Positions 62,226 to 64,000 of a stretch of DNA of 64,000 bases are shown here, piece by piece (the stretch's first letter is position 1; each line of letters begins with the position of its first letter). The notes beneath the pieces were generated by a model. That model was not told where the DNA came from. It worked only from the letters and a program-made list of their open reading frames with translations, and did not search any database. Position numbers and translations under genes: made by a program. The DNA comes from Telluribacter roseus (GTDB lineage Bacteria; Bacteroidota; Bacteroidia; Cytophagales; Spirosomataceae), in NCBI RefSeq assembly GCF_017355915.2, contig NZ_JAFEUV020000006.1:124001-188000 (forward strand). Reading direction: 5' to 3'.

Positions 62226-64000
62226 ATGAAAGCCACTTTTACCCTTGTTCGGTTTCGAACCACATCCATTATTTGGATGATAATGCTGGCTTGGTTCACG
62301 GCACAATCTTACACGACGTTGGCAATGCCAACTTCAGTCCTCACCATCCCGGTCAAGGGAAAGGTTCTGGATGGTAAAGGTGCTCCTTTGCCCGGAGTGA
62401 ATATAGTGATTCAGGGAAGTACTGTTGGAACCCAAACCGATGCGGAAGGTAACTTTACCATCAACTCCACTAATCCTAATGATATCCTGGTAGTTAGTTT
62501 CATTGGATTTAAAAGCCAGAATGTTCCTGTACAGAACAAATCTGATCTCGTCATTACCCTTCAGGAGGATGTATCTAATCTGAATGAAGTGGTCGTAGTA
62601 GGATACGGTACTCAGATGAAAGTGAATCTGACGGGGGCTGTCGCCACACTTGATGCCAAGCAACTCGCAGACAGACCTGTTACAAACATGTCATCGGCCC
62701 TACAGGGTACATTGCCCGGGGTTACTGTGGTTCAGCGAAGCGGTCAGCCCGGTCGTGATAACGGGATCATACGGGTACGTGGGGTAGGTACCATGAATAA
62801 TGCTTCTCCAATGGTAGTTGTGGACGGACTTATATCTTCCATGGAAAACCTGAATCCCAATGATATAGAGAGTATCAGCGTCTTGAAAGATGCTTCGGCC
62901 GGAGCCATATACGGCTCCCGTGCCGCTAATGGTGTGATACTGGTTACTACCAAAAGAGGAAAGACCGGTAAGCCGGTGGTAAGCTATAATGCCTATGTGG
63001 GGGTCCAAAAGCCAACTAACCTTCCTGACTATCTCGGGTCGTATGAGTATGGAAAGTTATTGAACGAGGGGTTGGTAAATGAAGGACAGCAACCTAGATT
63101 CACAGAGGCTGAACTTGAAAAGTTCAGAAATGGATCTGATCCGATCAACTACCCCAATACAGACTGGTTAGGTCTGTTATACAGAGGTTCAGGTCTCCAG
63201 CAATCGCATAACCTGAGTGTTTCCGGTGGGTCTGAAGCCTCCAGGTATCTGCTTTCGTTTGGCTATCTGAATCAGAAAGGGCTAATTCAGAATACGGATA
63301 ACCAGCGGTATAATGTCCGCTTGAATCTGGATACTAAAATCACGGACCGCCTGACGGTTGGAGTTACTTCGTCATTTATCAGACAAGGTATTAGTGAGCC
63401 TTCGGCGATTTCATCGGGACAGGGGCTGAATTTTAGTATTGTGTATGCTAACCGGATACCACCAACAGTCGCCAATAAATACGCGGATGGTACCTGGACG
63501 CGGTACCTGGATGGAAACCCCAATGCCTGGATCGAGAATGGAGGTTCTATAACCGATCAGATTTCAAATGCAATGGGTAATGCTTTTGCCGAGCTGACTA
63601 TCGCAAAAGGCCTGAAATTAAGAGGATCCGCGGGTATTGATTATAACTTCATTGATAATAAGGTTCACTTGAAAGACCTGACGTATGGAGATGGTAGTTA
63701 CCAGGGACCTAATTCCATCAGGGTTAACAATCGTCGCAATTCCAGAACTACTCTGCAGGCATTCCTGACGTATGAGAAAAGTATTGGCAGCCATAATCTG
63801 AACATACTGGCCGGTACATCCCGCGAAGCCTTCATGTACAATGAGACCGGTGCTTTTCGCAGAAATCTGCCGAGCAATGATCTAACGGATATCAATGCCG
63901 GAGCTACCGAGGGAATGACGTCAGCAGGATTTAGTTATGAGAGTAAACTGGGATCTTATTTTGGAAGGGTTAATTACGATTACCTGGGCAAGTATCTGCT
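62226..64000 (+). CDS. SusC/RagA TonB-dependent transporter without STN domain, cut by right edge
   Basis: From ATG 62226 the frame is open to the window end (591 codons). Signal peptide (MKATFTLVRFRTTSIIWMIM), carboxypeptidase-like domain (VKGKVLDGKGAPLPGVNIVI), TonB-box region (NEVVVVGYG), plug (SVLKDASAGAIYGSRAANGV) and the beginning of the barrel. There is no STN domain, unlike the other two SusC proteins here, which fits control by a LacI regulator and not by sigma/FecR. The rest of the locus, with SusD and enzymes, should lie beyond the window. Confidence 0.95.
   Translation, partial: MKATFTLVRFRTTSIIWMIMLAWFTAQSYTTLAMPTSVLTIPVKGKVLDGKGAPLPGVNIVIQGSTVGTQTDAEGNFTINSTNPNDILVVSFIGFKSQNVPVQNKSDLVITLQEDVSNLNEVVVVGYGTQMKVNLTGAVATLDAKQLADRPVTNMSSALQGTLPGVTVVQRSGQPGRDNGIIRVRGVGTMNNASPMVVVDGLISSMENLNPNDIESISVLKDASAGAIYGSRAANGVILVTTKRGKTGKPVVSYNAYVGVQKPTNLPDYLGSYEYGKLLNEGLVNEGQQPRFTEAELEKFRNGSDPINYPNTDWLGLLYRGSGLQQSHNLSVSGGSEASRYLLSFGYLNQKGLIQNTDNQRYNVRLNLDTKITDRLTVGVTSSFIRQGISEPSAISSGQGLNFSIVYANRIPPTVANKYADGTWTRYLDGNPNAWIENGGSITDQISNAMGNAFAELTIAKGLKLRGSAGIDYNFIDNKVHLKDLTYGDGSYQGPNSIRVNNRRNSRTTLQAFLTYEKSIGSHNLNILAGTSREAFMYNETGAFRRNLPSNDLTDINAGATEGMTSAGFSYESKLGSYFGRVNYDYLGKYL

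Noticed and set aside
1-64000. CRISPR array, rRNA, insertion sequence or prophage
   Set aside because: No regularly spaced direct repeats, rRNA-like sequence, transposase or phage structural genes were seen.

Overview
The window looks like a chromosomal stretch of a polysaccharide-degrading member of the Bacteroidota, most likely order Cytophagales near Spirosoma or Dyadobacter. The evidence is two complete SusC/SusD pairs plus a third SusC cut by the right edge, ECF sigma/FecR pairs with DUF4974 tails, LytS/LytTR two-component systems, Tat-exported Gfo/Idh proteins, STN-type TonB receptors and starts without Shine-Dalgarno sites. Base composition is moderate and the tetranucleotide GTAC is unusually frequent. 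I saw no rRNA, complete tRNA, transposase, CRISPR array or phage module.

Layout. 1-2970: copper/heavy-metal cluster (AraC-type regulator cut by the left edge, metal-binding lipoprotein, HMA-domain protein, His/Met-rich outer-membrane protein). 3073-5825: kynureninase, a tiny zinc-ribbon membrane protein, an almost gene-free 870 bp and a DUF2511-like protein. 6072-7958: first LytS/LytTR pair. 8202-13522: collagen-like lipoprotein, a second lipoprotein, methionine aminopeptidase, an unknown protein and a subtilase lipoprotein. 13607-19734: exported sugar-oxidoreductase genes (two Gfo/Idh, one TIM-barrel isomerase, one beta-propeller) around a UspA gene. 19859-27254: accessory stretch with a 2'-5' RNA ligase-like gene and two decayed copies of it, a DUF1343 muramidase, DUF3592 and DUF1593 proteins, and an AT-rich solitary AAA+/ORC-like ATPase that looks imported.

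27255-38915 is a polysaccharide utilization locus (PUL 1), all on the minus strand: sigma, FecR, SusC, SusD, FAD oxidoreductase, GH53 galactanase and a DUF4038 glycosidase, suggesting arabinogalactan or pectin side chains. A CE15-like esterase at 39224-40582 faces the other way. 40669-50249 is PUL 2: sigma, FecR, SusC, SusD and then two tandem Tat-exported polysaccharide pyruvyl transferase-fold proteins, an odd combination and my main candidate for an undescribed pathway. 50607-58147 holds DUF1059 and DsrE proteins, a GMC dehydrogenase with its Tat-carrying small subunit, an MFS transporter, a CBM9-like protein and the second LytS/LytTR pair. 58689-59990 is a tandem YceI pair. 60208-64000 is a LacI regulator divergent from an STN-less SusC whose leader carries strong palindromes and a terminator-like hairpin.

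The genes together suggest an organism that captures complex glycans through SusCD systems, oxidises or rearranges sugars in the periplasm with exported redox enzymes, and controls each locus by a matching regulator type: sigma/FecR where SusC has an STN signalling domain, LacI where it does not. All functional calls come from reading motifs; no database search was possible.
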